A stretch of 64,000 nucleotides of DNA from the NCBI GenBank assembly GCA_959347315.1, contig OY365810.1, positions 12,482,013 through 12,546,012 of the forward strand, given 5' to 3'. Within the stretch, counting starts at the first letter, position 1. Each line of letters opens with the position of its first letter. The notes below the pieces were generated by a model that ran no database searches, had not been told where the DNA came from, and worked only from the letters and a program-made list of their open reading frames with translations. The stretch comes from Bimastos eiseni. Its lineage: Eukaryota > Annelida > Clitellata > Crassiclitellata > Lumbricidae. The translations under genes were made by a program, and so were the position numbers. This document shows, piece after piece, positions 47,101-57,232 of this stretch.

Positions 47101-48333
47101 ATCCTGAAAAAGGAATTTCTCTTCGCTTTCCTCGTTTTCTACGAATTCGAGATGACAAAAAGGCAGAAGAAGCAACTTCGAGTTCACAGGTATTTAGTGA
47201 CTGGCAGTAATTTGAAAGTTTAATTTAAAATTCATGATGGCATATCATGTTTATTGAATCACTTGATTATTGCCAACTTCTAACTAAATTTCCCTGCCAT
47301 GCCATTGTTGTATGAAGTGTTTACTGATTTAACTTTGAGCAGAATTTGAAAGCATGATTGAATTAATGCAAAATCATAAATGCAAGTTAAGATTCAATTA
47401 GCATTTTTTTTTATTCAATTAGATTTTCACAGCATCTCTGAGACAGATAAATGCTGTAAGAATTACCACTAAGTTGTTCCTTTGACTTCTGTCTTCCATT
47501 TGCATAGGTATTTTTGCTAGTCTTTGTTTCATCAAGCCCTAAATCTGTGTCTATATAGCTATAGCTGTCCATCTTCGTTTAGTTCATCGTCACTGCTTTG
47601 CATTTGGTTTAGTGGTCGTCACTGTTTGTGTCTCGACTTCTGTGTTTACACTGGTCATTGCAGTAATAAGTGGATGTATCGACTTTATGTTAACACTTCC
47701 ATTCTGCCAGTTTTCAAAACCATGTGATGGAGTGGAAGTGACCATTTGTCTTGTCTTCAACCTCCTCCTCCTCCTCTGTCCGAGGGTTGGCTGCACCTTG
47801 GACAACTCTGTGACCCTTTAGTCGCTGTCAAACATTACATATCTATTGAAAATGCTCATTCATTTTGTCATTTTATGATTCATTGTATGATTTTGCCCCA
47901 ACACATTTCTTAGCCAATTGTGATTGTTACATTGACGTATGATGCTCAGAGATGATAACCCAGTTCATGATCACCAGTGATGTGGTAAAGAACTCTAAAG
48001 CAGTTCATGTTTCAAGATGCCATAGTCAGATAGGATGATATTAAGCGTCATGGTTGAAGCACTTGAGGTTACAATACTGCATGTTACCAGTACCTCATTT
48101 CTGCTATTAGATAGGTCAGGCTCTTTCAGTTTAAACGTTTTATGTTGCTGTAAATGGTTGTAGGTCATCTCATTAAGAGTCAAGTTTACATGAGGCAGGA
48201 AACAAGGATACAGTTGTGTAAATTTGTCTCATTTTTCTTTCTGTAGGTTGCAGAAATGTATCGCGGCCAGGAGCAGATCATAAATCAGCAAAAGTCAAAG
48301 ACTGTAGAAGCAGATGATGAGGAATTCTATTGA
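29135..48333 (+). CDS. LIG1: DNA ligase I (ATP-dependent), complete, 21 coding exons, 1030 aa
   Basis: Seals Okazaki fragments and repair nicks in the nucleus. Exons: 29135-29154, 30929-31371, 31717-32130, 32802-32870, 33320-33467, 34369-34470, 35330-35386, 35609-35781, 37079-37143, 38513-38614, 39512-39680, 40265-40355, 40828-40913, 41209-41324, 42832-43038, 43637-43853, 44934-45016, 45414-45566, 46311-46508, 47097-47189, 48247-48333; phases join throughout (3093 nt). Residues 3-10, QKSITSFF, are a PCNA-interacting (PIP) box split by intron 1. Residues to about 390 are acidic/lysine-rich. A DNA-binding domain follows (about 395-640), then the adenylation domain with catalytic Lys678 in [41 protein letters not shown] and [16 protein letters not shown], then the OB-fold. 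The protein ends DDEEFY. All introns are GT-AG and many carry MITEs. Confidence 0.96.
29400..30015 (+). mobile_element. heavily decayed LINE reverse transcriptase remnant
   Basis: Across shifting frames one reads [15 protein letters not shown], a (D)[12 protein letters not shown] stretch, [18 protein letters not shown] and [14 protein letters not shown], echoing the RT motifs for FxxAFD, the DKIxxLxxPDxVYNW region and QGSxxGP. There are many stops. It lies in LIG1 intron 1. Confidence 0.6.
32157..32800 (+). repeat. possible piggyBac remnant in LIG1 intron 3
   Basis: Begins TTAACCCTTAAATAGTGAG, a TTAA plus CCCTTA end. Further on, broken frames give an acidic [13 protein letters not shown] stretch like the N-terminus of piggyBac transposases. 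No matching right end was found and the catalytic domain is absent, so this is tentative. Confidence 0.25.
33785..33875 (+). repeat. dispersed repeat shared with 62215-62295
   Basis: The segment GTCCCACC...CTTATTTCCTCAGGACTGTCATGCTGAGAATGCC reappears near 62220-62290 with about ten differences. Both are in non-coding DNA. Class unknown. Confidence 0.55.
34733..34845 (+). repeat. tRNA-derived SINE, truncated
   Basis: CACGGTGACTACTTGGTTA... leads to box B-like GGGTTTGAGACCC, then TTCACTGTGTAG, the start of a body sequence shared with the copies at 54112 and 60130. LIG1 intron 6. Confidence 0.6.
34970..35255 (+). mobile_element. decayed RT fragment
   Basis: Broken frames end in [11 protein letters not shown], the RT motif A signature region. 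Short, with many stops. LIG1 intron 6. Confidence 0.4.
36030..36199. mobile_element. hAT-like MITE (170 bp)
   Basis: Ends CAGGGCGGTACCAAC and ...CTCGGTACGGCCCTG, inverted with mismatches. Flanked by a perfect 8-bp duplication CATGGTGG (36022-36029, 36200-36207). LIG1 intron 8. Unrelated in body to the GTCTCG family. Confidence 0.85.
36552..36945. mobile_element. hAT-like GTCTCG family, copy 4 (394 bp)
   Basis: Starts CAGAATTGTATGGTCTCGAG and ends GCATACAACACTG. Perfect 8-bp duplication CTACAATA (36544-36551, 36946-36953). Same subfamily as the copies at 1767 and 9423. LIG1 intron 8. Confidence 0.9.
37938..38003. mobile_element. piggyBac-type micro-MITE, copy 2 (66 bp)
   Basis: TTTTAACGACCAGC at the left and GCTGGTCGTTAAAGGG at the right are inverted. 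TTAA precedes the left end (37934-37937) and TTAG follows the right, so one target copy has mutated. The centre is in the opposite orientation to copy 1. LIG1 intron 9. Confidence 0.7.
38420..38481. mobile_element. piggyBac-type micro-MITE, copy 3 (62 bp)
   Basis: CTCTATAATGACCAG... to ...TGCTGGTCGTTTAAGGG, flanked by TTAA on both sides (38416-38419, 38482-38485). The central AAAATGTATGGGAAA is shared with copy 1. Only 31 bp before LIG1 exon 10. Confidence 0.75.
39834..39878. repeat. 15-bp tandem repeat, 3 units
   Basis: Three perfect copies of GGTGTGGGAGTTGGT in LIG1 intron 11. Confidence 0.95.
40620..40700. repeat. ATTC-run plus TTTATATAGCACCC dispersed repeat
   Basis: (ATTC)n then AAAAATTTATATAGCACCCTTTC, related to the fragments at 12525 and 55880. 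LIG1 intron 12. Confidence 0.45.
41722..42492. mobile_element. Mutator-like AGTGGCGGCGCTG family, copy 2 (771 bp)
   Basis: Starts AGTGGTGGCGCTG and ends CAGCGCCGCCACT. Perfect 10-bp duplication GATTAAAAAT (41712-41721, 42493-42502). Body shared with the copy at 2854-3725, for example AACTGTAATTTAAAAGC and ATTGCGTATTTTGCGTCC. No transposase. LIG1 intron 14. Confidence 0.88.
43240..43460 (-). repeat. LINE 3'-region remnant
   Basis: On the - strand the stretch around 43390-43430 reads [13 protein letters not shown], a conserved motif of L2/CR1-like LINE ORFs. LIG1 intron 15. Confidence 0.5.
45600..45840 (-). repeat. interspersed repeat with ATTC run
   Basis: Begins (CATT)n, then a body containing AGGAAGCCAGTGGAGTACAT, similar to text at 15350. 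LIG1 intron 18. Confidence 0.4.
46670..46731. mobile_element. hAT-like GTCTCG family, copy 5, minimal (62 bp)
   Basis: CAGGGATGTGGTCTCGGACC... to ...GTGCCCAACACTG, only 62 bp, with flanks CTCATCTG (46662-46669) and CTCATCTT (46732-46739), 7 of 8 matching. Same termini as the copy at 26329. Almost nothing lies between the two ends. LIG1 intron 19. Confidence 0.8.
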
Positions 48334-48560
48334 TGGTGATAAGAAATTCTACCAAGGTTGTTCTGCAATGCGCCAATGACTGATTCACTATTGTTGTTAT
48401 AGGAACAAAATATTTAAATATTAAGCCGTGTTCAAGCGGAAAGGCAGTATGGATATCGAATATTTCAGACAAGACAGTCGTGATTTACTCAACTTTTTGG
48501 TCCTATGCATCAGAGTTCTGTGTGCTGTGTATGTTAAGCCCTGTTTCAGTGTCTATATAG

Positions 48561-49900
48561 CAGTGATTCCCAAGCTTTTTTGACTTGCGGCTCACTAAGA
48601 ATGAAAATTTTTGCTACACTTAAAAATACTTACCATTTTTTAAAAAAATCTATTTGTCACTATTATCTAATAATATTCTAATTTTAATATTCTAATTGTC
48701 CAATAATTCTGTAGTGACCTAGGTAGTCTAGTGAACTAGTCTATTCTAATAATTATAATTGGGGTCATTGCATAATTACGTAATGCTGAAAATGGCCGTT
48801 TTTGACTCCCACCCCTCTGTAACGCATCCCAACGTTTCCATAGATCCCCACCCATCCTCTGAGCGTTACGTATTTATTTTGAACAAAACTTAGTGTAGTT
48901 TTAGCTGGGTCTAAATAGTCCCAGGTCTCTAAAATTAACCTCCATCAATGGTAGATATTATTTAATATTATGTTTTAATTTCGATTTCACCGCCGTGTGT
49001 AGGCTATGAGGCTAAACACTAGTTTAGTGTAAATTTATATGCTAGACCTACTAGCTTTGTAGCCTAGCTTCGCTTGGAACTGAATTTTGAACTCGGTGGG
49101 TGTGCCCGGATTATGTCTTTCTTAACTACCCTCATTCACCAGACCTCTAGGAAGTGATCCACCATTTCGTGTGACAGCTCCGTTCGTTTTTGCTACCGCA
49201 TTTGCACGTTAGTCGTCACGAGGTGTTTAACTAATACCCCTTCAGATGATGCGATTGAAAATGGCAGTTGTTTTAATATCGAATCGAAAATTCTTCAAAT
49301 TTTGGAAGTTAAATGCAGACGATTTGTCGTGTCATTTGCTCTCACTTGATTTAGCGTGACTTTGATTTGCTTTGACTTGAAGCCATCAGCAATCGTAATA
49401 TTGATGCATAATAAACGGACTTAGTTTGCATATTAAATTTCGCCCCGCTTTCGTATGACGTTTTAAATTAGCCTCACCTTTCTGAAAATATTCAGGTGAG
49501 CTGAGAAATTGGGAGAAGAACGTTTTGTAGAAATTTCATATCGCCAGAGCATTTCATTCATGAGCCTTCCTTCACGACTAAAGGAAAAACTTAATCTTTG
49601 GTTTTAGCTTAGATTAAGTATTTTCTATTAATTACTAATTAGTTTAAAAAGAAAGGCATTACGTAACCTTCAGCTAACCCCCCCTCCCACAACGTTCCGT
49701 AACGTTTTGTAGCACCCCACCCACCCCCTCGAGCGTTACGTAATTATGCAATGACCCCTCATCTAATATTTATTAATATATTTGCACAAATTAACTTTTA
49801 ATCATTATTAATTAACAATATATTAGAATTTTTCCGTTGTACACTTGCGAAGTTCTCACGGCGCACTAGTGTGCCGCGGCACACAGGTTGGGAATCACTG
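48561..49900. mobile_element. hAT-like element (1340 bp) carrying a nested insertion
   Basis: Inverted ends begin CAGTGATTCCCAA, followed by CTTGCGGCTCAC-type and GTGCCGCGGCACAC sequence, as in many animal hAT MITEs. 8-bp flanks CTATATAG (48553-48560) and CTATAAAG (49901-49908), 7 of 8 matching. Roughly 1 kb of it is a second transposon (48761-49758), leaving a hAT core of about 340 bp. Lies 227 bp after the LIG1 stop, probably in its 3' UTR or just beyond. Confidence 0.85.
48761..49758. mobile_element. nested TIR element (998 bp), superfamily unknown
   Basis: Left end 48761-48787 and right end 49732-49758 are inverted repeats of 27 bp with one mismatch, beginning GGGGTCATTGCATAATTACG. Further GTTACGTAA-type words occur just inside both ends. 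No long ORF, and no clear target duplication was found. A similar single end (ATTATGCAATAACCCC) occurs near 52207-52222. Confidence 0.8.
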
Positions 49901-49908
49901 CTATAAAG

Positions 49909-50940
49909 TCAAAGGAGCAGGATAATAGATATTTGATTAGGGTTAATCAAATTCAGAAAATGGATGTTAGGCTTTTTGCGCAGTCCTTGTGCTAAAGAAC
50001 AGTTGATCTTATGCCAAGAGCCAACTCTGCAGACCACACAGACTGTGGGAAAATCCGATGGTTGTCATATATTGAAGCTAAGAAAGAAAGGAAATTTTGT
50101 CAACACTTCATAACAGTAGCTGCCACTTGAGGCTAATTTAAGGAACTGTTCCTATTTACTGTGCATGTTGTGCTAACCAAGTAAAGGAACATCTTGTATT
50201 GGAATGTTATAAAAACCAACAACAGAACCACAATACAGCTTATAGTGTTGTACTTTGGCCATACCAGTTCGGAAAGTTTACCAATTCATTAAAAGAAAGT
50301 CAGGCAAACAGGAATCTCTATGTCCTAGATAACGACATGATATATGCAAAGTCCACTATCATAATGAAATGGAAGTTGTGCTGTTACACCTGGAGGAAAT
50401 CTAAACTACCATTAACCACAGTAACAAACACTTGACATTGAGAATATTATGATTATTCAAGCAATTCCTTGAACTTCCTTCTTTTGTCCATTAGTTCTGT
50501 GCAATATTTTTTTATTAAGCTGTAACTTAATTGGCACGAACATAGGCGTCAACTCCACTCCCAGTACTCGTCAAGGTTCTAGGGCGAGGGTATACTTTCG
50601 CCCCAGTACTTTTTGGGACATTCTAATTATCCCCATTGTAAAATAATGAAAATGCCAGACGAGAAATTGAGGGAAAAATGGAGCGCGAGGGCACCACATG
50701 GTGTATTTCCGTGCATAGGTAGTAAGGGAGAACCATAAGGGCCACAAGCCTCACTTAACTAGGGTCACCCTATTTATCTCAATTCCATGATGGCAGGTTT
50801 GTCAGCTAAAAAGAAGCTATCAATTAATATTACTAACTAATTACATTTATATTTTCAAAACAACTTACATGTTAGGCTGTAAGCAGCTCATGTAAGCACT
50901 ATTATAATTACTATGTTATAGTTACTAATTACTATGATAA
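49909..50940. other. intergenic, no gene recognised
   Basis: Between the LIG1-side hAT element and the SINE at 50941. Short ORFs (e.g. 50199-50435) show no family features. No structured repeat identified. Confidence 0.5.
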
Positions 50941-51115
50941 TTGTGTGGCACGGTGGCTGATCGGTTAAAGTGGTCAGCCCGTAACACTCGGTGTGCGCCA
51001 AGTGAGCGGGTTTGACCCTCGTCTGAACAGTATTATCCTTGGCCAGTTGCCATCGTACCTTTTACTGTGGGCACGGTTACCCCAGCATCTTCATCTGCTT
51101 CCTTCAAATGAGCTG
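50941..51115 (+). repeat. tRNA-derived SINE
   Basis: GGCACGGTGGCTGATCGGTTAA contains box A (TGGCTGATCGG), and GCGGGTTTGACCCTC is a box B-like site. Its head closely matches the copy at 54112. Body diverged. Confidence 0.75.
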
Positions 51116-51338
51116 CAGTTAGATGTTAACATTATCAAATAACTGCCAGTAAATATCACTTCTGTACAGTTTCATTGTCTGTTATGCAGCAACATTATGC
51201 AGTAACAGGTCGTGCTATTGAAACATTAAGCACACGATACGAGTACATTCACCATGCAATACAAACCAAATATCTAAAATCTGAAAATAAGTTTGTATAC
51301 ATTGAAAACAGCTGAAAAAACTTTCATTACAGAATTCA

Positions 51339-51470
51339 TACAAGTAGTTTAAATTTTAAATACAAGTAGTTTAAATTGTAAATACAAGTAGCTTAAATTT
51401 TAAATACAAGTAGTTTAAATTTTAAATACAAGTAGTTAAAATTTTAAATACAACTAGTTTATATTTTAAA
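51339..51470. repeat. 22-bp minisatellite, 6 units
   Basis: Six head-to-tail units beginning TACAAGTAGTTTAAATTT, each 22 bp, with a few substitutions in units 2, 3, 5 and 6. Lies 141 bp downstream of the GHITM stop codon. Confidence 0.95.
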
Positions 51471-51611
51471 ATTTGTATCGATTGGCTGAATACGATTTTT
51501 TTTAGTTCGTTTTACAAGTTGTCAGAATAGCAAAAGCTATTCTAAATGTTAAATAAAAACTGAAACCATAGAAAACACCCAAGAGTTTGAAATGCAGTTG
51601 GGCAACTGTTT

Positions 51612-54600
51612 TTATTTCTTTCTTGATCCACCATTGGCCAGAATCATTGCAATTCTCATGAAGATGTTGATGGTATCCAAGTAAATGCCAACAGAACTGC
51701 AAGGAACAATAGTATACTAGGTATTACTTGGTCTACAATATATAACTAAATAGAACACTACATTACTCACTAACATACATATTATACCAATAGTCATACT
51801 GTTTATATAGTTGGTACTAAGCAGTTTTGAAATAACTAGTAATGTAATTGCTTAATTTGAAAGTAATTCTAGTAATAAGTGAGTCGAGCATATCAATGAA
51901 CTAGATGTTGCAGCAAGGAACCGAAGCAACTTACTGTATTCACAGGTGTAATTTTTCAAGTCAAGCCCACAAGAAACATGTTTGATCATTTATGCCAAGT
52001 TGTAATCCTGGAGTCATGCTAGGTTGTATAAAACTACCTGCTGTCTGATAAATGGAGACAGTACAAATAGTCATTGCATAATGACAATTTTTCATGCTTT
52101 GAATGACAGTTTTTTTCACCCAACCATCCTTCTTTGTAAAATTTCTATAGACCACAGCATTATGCATTTATTGTTTCAAAAAATCAGTGCAACTATAGTA
52201 CTACATAATTATGCAATAACCCCAGTCAGTTGGAAATAAGATTGTTCGCCTATAAAATTTCTACCTGCATGTTCATAAAGCTATTTCTTAGCATAGCTTC
52301 GCTACTCAACCCGGAATTGCAAGAGAACTTGGATCCTCGGAACGAAATGAATAAATTAGAATGAGAAATCAGTAGCATGCTTGCTTACTGGTTAACTGGG
52401 TCATAGGGCGTCATAGCATAAGTCGGATGATTCTCGGCCGCATGGATGATCTTCTGTGTATCGTAGAGGAGGAACATTCCAAAAAGGACCAGACCACCAT
52501 AGACGGCCACTGAATAGAGACCAGCTCCCAGAACAGTTGATGGTGGAAGGAACCACGTACCTGAATCAAAAACACTCGTTACATACAATCAGTGATAAAG
52601 TATCCAACAAACTGACAGAGGCAACAAATTTAACAAGATGTGAAGTACTTTTAAACTAACCAGATCCTCCTTAAAACACGCTTCATTAAAAAAAAGAATT
52701 CCGATTAAACTTGGTTAAGTACATGAATCCCTAATGTGGCTCACCATTAAAAAAAATCACATTATAACAATGCAAATATATTATGAGTTGACCTTGTTAT
52801 AGCCAAACATTATTATATGGAAGTCTAAGTGTACAATACATACTATAATACAAAGACGAATTTCCGTAGTGCTTGTAGCTCAGTCAAGGAAAGGCACGCA
52901 TGGGGATAACAAAATGGTGTAGCATGAAGATGGTGAGACAGGTACAGATAGAAATTATAGTTTCCACATTTACAGATGATAATAGATAGACTGTGTTAGA
53001 TGTAAGTTCTGTAAAATCATGGAAGCTCTCTGGGAAGCTGCCACAGATGTCCTAGTACATGAATACCAGTTTGTGGCAAATGCTGGATTCACTTCGTATC
53101 ATTCAGACACATCACTACATTCCTTCACAGTACATTGCAACTTGATCACAATCTATAATACACGGGAAAATAAATATAATCCCAAGTCACTTGACCAACA
53201 ACAGCTGAGATGATACTTGTACAGACATGAACAGCCACCTCACATGTCACTCAACTAACTTTACTTTCAATTTAAATCCTATTATCACAGATAAAGAATA
53301 AGAGAAATGACCTACCAATCGAAGAAACAAAGACCACACCAAGTCCCATTGCGAGTGGACCACCAATATTCAAGAACTTCTCACTTGGGGCACATAAGGC
53401 AACTGTCGACAGTCCTGTTTAGCAACAGCAGGTGCGTTTGATAATAATTTCACATAGCATAAAACAACAGCCAAATAAAAATACATCCCTGTTTCCCACA
53501 TGTGGTCTTCAATTGTTTCAACTGCTACAGGAAACGTACAGTGACTATTTTATGCTTTATTTAAAATTTTATTTGATAAAGATCAGATGTAGGAACACTG
53601 AATTTACCAGCCCACTTCCCAGAAAACACCATTCCAAAACCTAACTAGTGTAGAATTGCACTGGTAAGCTAAATAAAAGCTCCAACAAACTTAAAGAACA
53701 CGAGATAAACAGCATGAGACTGGACTAAACGGATCATTGTAACAGATTTCTTATGATTGCTAATTTTTTTAATTAAATTCCAACTTTGTCATAAAATGAA
53801 TGTGGAAATTAACCACCTAGATAACTACTGCAAGAGAATTTACAGCTGTAAACAACCTACCTCCAACAACACCGGCCGTGTAGCAAGCTGCTCTGATGAG
53901 GAGTGGGCCACCAAGAAGAGTGAGAGGTGCAATGACGGCACCAACCGTACAGCTGTGCAAAATCCAAGCCAACTGCTTCGCACCAAAGCCCTCTGTGTAA
54001 GGAAGTGATCGACACAACATTCCCGTTCCCATCATTGCAGCCATACAACCAATCAGAGACTGAAAGAAATCACGAGAAACACTCAAACTCTTCGTAATTA
54101 TGACAAATAATGTGTGTGGCATGGTGGCTGATCGGTTAGAGCGGTCGGCCCGTAACATTCAGTTAGTGCTGAGTGAGCGGGTTCGACCCTCGTCCGAGGC
54201 GTCAGTCACTGTGTAGGGACCTTGAGCAAGTTTTTTGCGCACATTTGCTCTGCAGTACAACTGCAATTGCTCTGTCAAGGCGTGTGCAATCATGAAGCAA
54301 CTTAAAAAAATTTAATTGTAACAAGACAAGTTTTAATTATAAAAACAACTAGTACTTTTTTAAATCTATTTATGATTATCTAATCAGTTGGTTTCTAATT
54401 AATTAGCTACCTATCACTGCATATAACTTTAATATGCATTTAAACTCAACAAGATAATCCACACTTTTTGTCACTTTACTTCAGGTTTTAATTAATAGAT
54501 GATAATGATCAATATTACTTAATAAATTAAAGAAACCTGAAATTTAGAGAGACGACAAAATGTGGGTTGTAATCAGAATGGAAAGTGGTAGAAACTCACC

Positions 54601-56506
54601 ACCCATGAATTGCGCATCATGAGGTTCATCATTCGTGGACTACGGCTGATGGCAACAGCAGACGCAGCTGTGAAGACCAAACTACCACCAAAGTATGAAT
54701 ACGTGTCCCTTATGCGAGTACGAACAACCTCTGGCCACAAACTGAGAAAAAACATTATTATCACCACTGAAAGACCTATAAATTACCATACATTAGAATG
54801 ATAACCTCATACTGTCGATACAACAGTAAAGTCAGCAAAGACAAGCATTGTTAATATTTAGATAGATGTATAATATACTTTGAGGATTGCCCAGAAAATC
54901 TATATAAATAAGGAGAAAATTCTGTCTGTCTGGCAATGCATTTGCACAGTTTTAGAGCTATTCACTCGAAACCTTCGCTATTCGCTCGGGGAATACCTGG
55001 GACACCCAGTAGAGGGGTTAGTGAACCCCAGGGCCACCGTGTTCCTGCTCATCACGGTAAAAAACCTGTATCCACCCGTGCAACGCCGGGTTCCCCAGCT
55101 AGTTGGGGAACTGTCACTTCACATTCAAATCAGCAGAGTTCAATCTGATTAGTAATTGGGTGAACGTATCACTTATGTTAAGGATTGTCCAGAAAATTGT
55201 TAATGAAATATCAAGTTACCATACATTAAGATGTAATTCAAGGTCCCATGTATGACAATGATAAGTGGTGGCTTCATGAGCATCAGGAAAACCAACACAT
55301 CTGAAGTAGCTAACATAAGTGCTTGACATAATAAAATCAACTGATCCAAATAAATGCTTGAAAAAGTCTACATCAGCTCACTTGAGCAGCAGAAGAATGT
55401 TCTACAAAGATCCAGAACAAGGACAATTAGCTTTCGTCAAAGAATTAAATTTATCCTGTCTACTGGAACTTACGCGGCTCGATCGATGGCTCCAACCTGA
55501 TTGGAAAGACCAAGTCCATAGTAGCACAGAGACCCAAGACCAATGACTGACGCACCAGCCAACAAACCTCGACCAGCAGTAAAAGCTGCCAAAGAATACA
55601 GAGCTGTTGTGCATTTCAAAAACAACAAACTCGAACTTGGTAACAACTTAAAAGTTGTATCAAATGGTATAGCAACTGCCACAATTTAAATGATTTAAGA
55701 GCACTAGTTCCTGTCCACTCAGACAATTTTATTTATTAATTATGCCATGACTGAAGTCACTTGATTTTTTAGGATTCCTTATTCTCCATAACATCTTTCA
55801 CACCTCAAAATGATCCATCGCATGGATCATGAATACTTCTGGAATACAGCTTTGCTTTTAATCAGGCATTATATAATTTCACTCATTCATTTCAAAAATT
55901 TATAAAGCGCCCCTTCAGGGCTGCTACTCAGGAGTACTGCCGACACCGGCACAGCTAAAAGGAACAGTTTTAAGGTGAATATAAAGAGTCTGATTGGACC
56001 GTTGGCGACAACCACAATGCCAACAGGAGTGTGCTAGAGAGTGATGGGCTAACCACCGAGAAGGCATGATTTTGTTTAGTAGTTGTACGTGCAAATGGGA
56101 CAATGAGTACACCCTCATTAGGGTGGAGAGAGCGGCGACCTGGTGCATTCAAAGTCGAGTAGCAGAGAGCTGCAATGTATTGGAAGTAACCATTAGTTGA
56201 TACACCATATCTTCTGATAACACTTGCACATATGTTGCAAGACAAGATTAGAAGAAATTATATGAGTTAAGTTGCCTTGCCTGAGTCACCAGCTGGTCCC
56301 ATCAACCTCTCTTTAAGTGTCTTAGTTTGTGAAACCTTGACCCGTCGAAGGGTTGAAGAACGACTTCCTCCTTCCGAAACAAACCTCTGAGCATTGCATT
56401 TCAAGCTTTGCCTTCCAGCAGGCAATAGCAGAGAACCAGTGGAACGGCCAACTGGTGCCACGAACAACACTAGCGGCCTCTGAAGACCAACTCTCATGGC
56501 AAACAT
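51612..56506 (-). CDS. GHITM: growth hormone-inducible transmembrane protein (TMBIM5), complete, 344 aa
   Basis: Mitochondrial inner-membrane protein of the Bax-inhibitor-1 family, linked to cristae organisation and ion exchange. Exons, 5' to 3': 56506-56281, 55585-55474, 54741-54600, 54059-53861, 53414-53316, 52560-52389, 51696-51612; 1035 nt. Residues 1-50 are basic, hydrophobic and Arg-rich with few acids, like a mitochondrial presequence. Conserved blocks follow: IGLGSLCYYGLGLSNQVGAI, AISRSPRMMNLMMRNSWV, CRSLPY, LLGGPLLIRAACYTAG, APSEKFLN, LPPSTVLGAGLYSVAVYGG, MFLLYDTQKIIHAAE and IYLDTINIFMRIAMILANGG. Exon 1 ends at a GC donor (CAG|GCAAGG, 56280-56275); no GT donor fits the phase. The exon also holds 13 bases of 5' UTR after a ttgcag acceptor, so a non-coding first exon lies upstream. 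SINE, Helitron and other repeats occupy the introns. Confidence 0.95.
54112..54315 (+). repeat. tRNA-derived SINE, full-looking
   Basis: Box A TGGCTGATCGG and box B GGTTCGACCCT are both near-consensus. The body follows with GTCACTGTGTAGGGACCTTG, and the tail is A-rich (54301-54312). GHITM intron 3, antisense to the gene. Confidence 0.85.
54899..55102 (+). mobile_element. non-autonomous mini-Helitron (204 bp)
   Basis: Starts TCTATATAAATAAGGAG followed by TTCTGTCTGTCTGG, the usual Helitron 5' style. It ends with a hairpin (ACCCG at 55074-55078 pairing with CGGGT at 55087-55091), a short spacer and CTAG at 55099-55102. It sits between A (54898) and T (55103), as Helitrons do, with no target duplication. 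GHITM intron 2. Confidence 0.87.
55880..56200 (-). repeat. dispersed repeat with TTTATAAAGCGCCCC head
   Basis: CATTCATTTCAAAAATTTATAAAGCGCCCC then a body whose - strand contains a GCCTTCTCGGTGG motif (FSVV-type LINE remnant). GHITM intron 1. Confidence 0.45.
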
Positions 56507-57010
56507 CTTCTATGTCTTTCTGCAAGTATATATCAAACAAAATTTCAATATGCATAAAAACTACCTAGGTTATTAACACTTATCTTTAATAATGAAGGAC
56601 GATAATAAATAATGAAGGTTGCTTTGAAGAGAATATCACTGCCCAGCAAACACTGTTACAATTATCACTGCACCCATTTCGAGAAAGGTGAAATAATTTG
56701 GGACGTTAAAATGATAGATAACCTTCAAGATATTGCCAGCTTGGTAACAAACATAAAGAGCTGAAAGTTTGCATTCTTTCCAACTAAAGTAAATAAGACC
56801 ATACAAGACAATAGACAGTCTGTTAACAAATGAAGGTGTAAGGGGATTTGCTACAAATATATTATCAGCCGTGTATCTTGATTTTGTCACACAAGGAGTC
56901 ATTAAATGCAAGATGATGTAATATGATGCAACACAAGCATCTGAATGTTTAGTACACATACATCACATTTCAGTGTTACATTACACACGTTGAAAATGTT
57001 CTAAAGGCAA

Positions 57011-57232
57011 AAGTGCAGTATCGGGATGTGAATATGTGTCAGGCGTCGTACGGTATCTCTTGGCATGCTGCAGCGACTGCGTGGAATGTACCATCTTTAT
57101 AAAAACGACAATACCCCTAATCCTGACCCTAAACGACCCTCATAATGCCTAACATGACCATAAATGACCCTCACAACGCCTAACCTGGCCCTCACCATGC
57201 CAGGTGTATAAACGCACATCGATACTGCACTG
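57011..57232. repeat. inverted-repeat element with CCTAAC-type core
   Basis: Left AGTGCAGTATCGGGATGTG and right CACATCGATACTGCACT are inverted. The core repeats words such as ATGCCTAACATGACC, ACGCCTAACCTGGCCC and CTAAACGACCCTCA. Similar core text lies at 19680-19740. Confidence 0.6.

Noticed and set aside
48761..49758. Bidirectional GTTACG words as a regulatory array
   Set aside because: They are symmetrical about the ends of a TIR element and are better explained as its terminal motifs.
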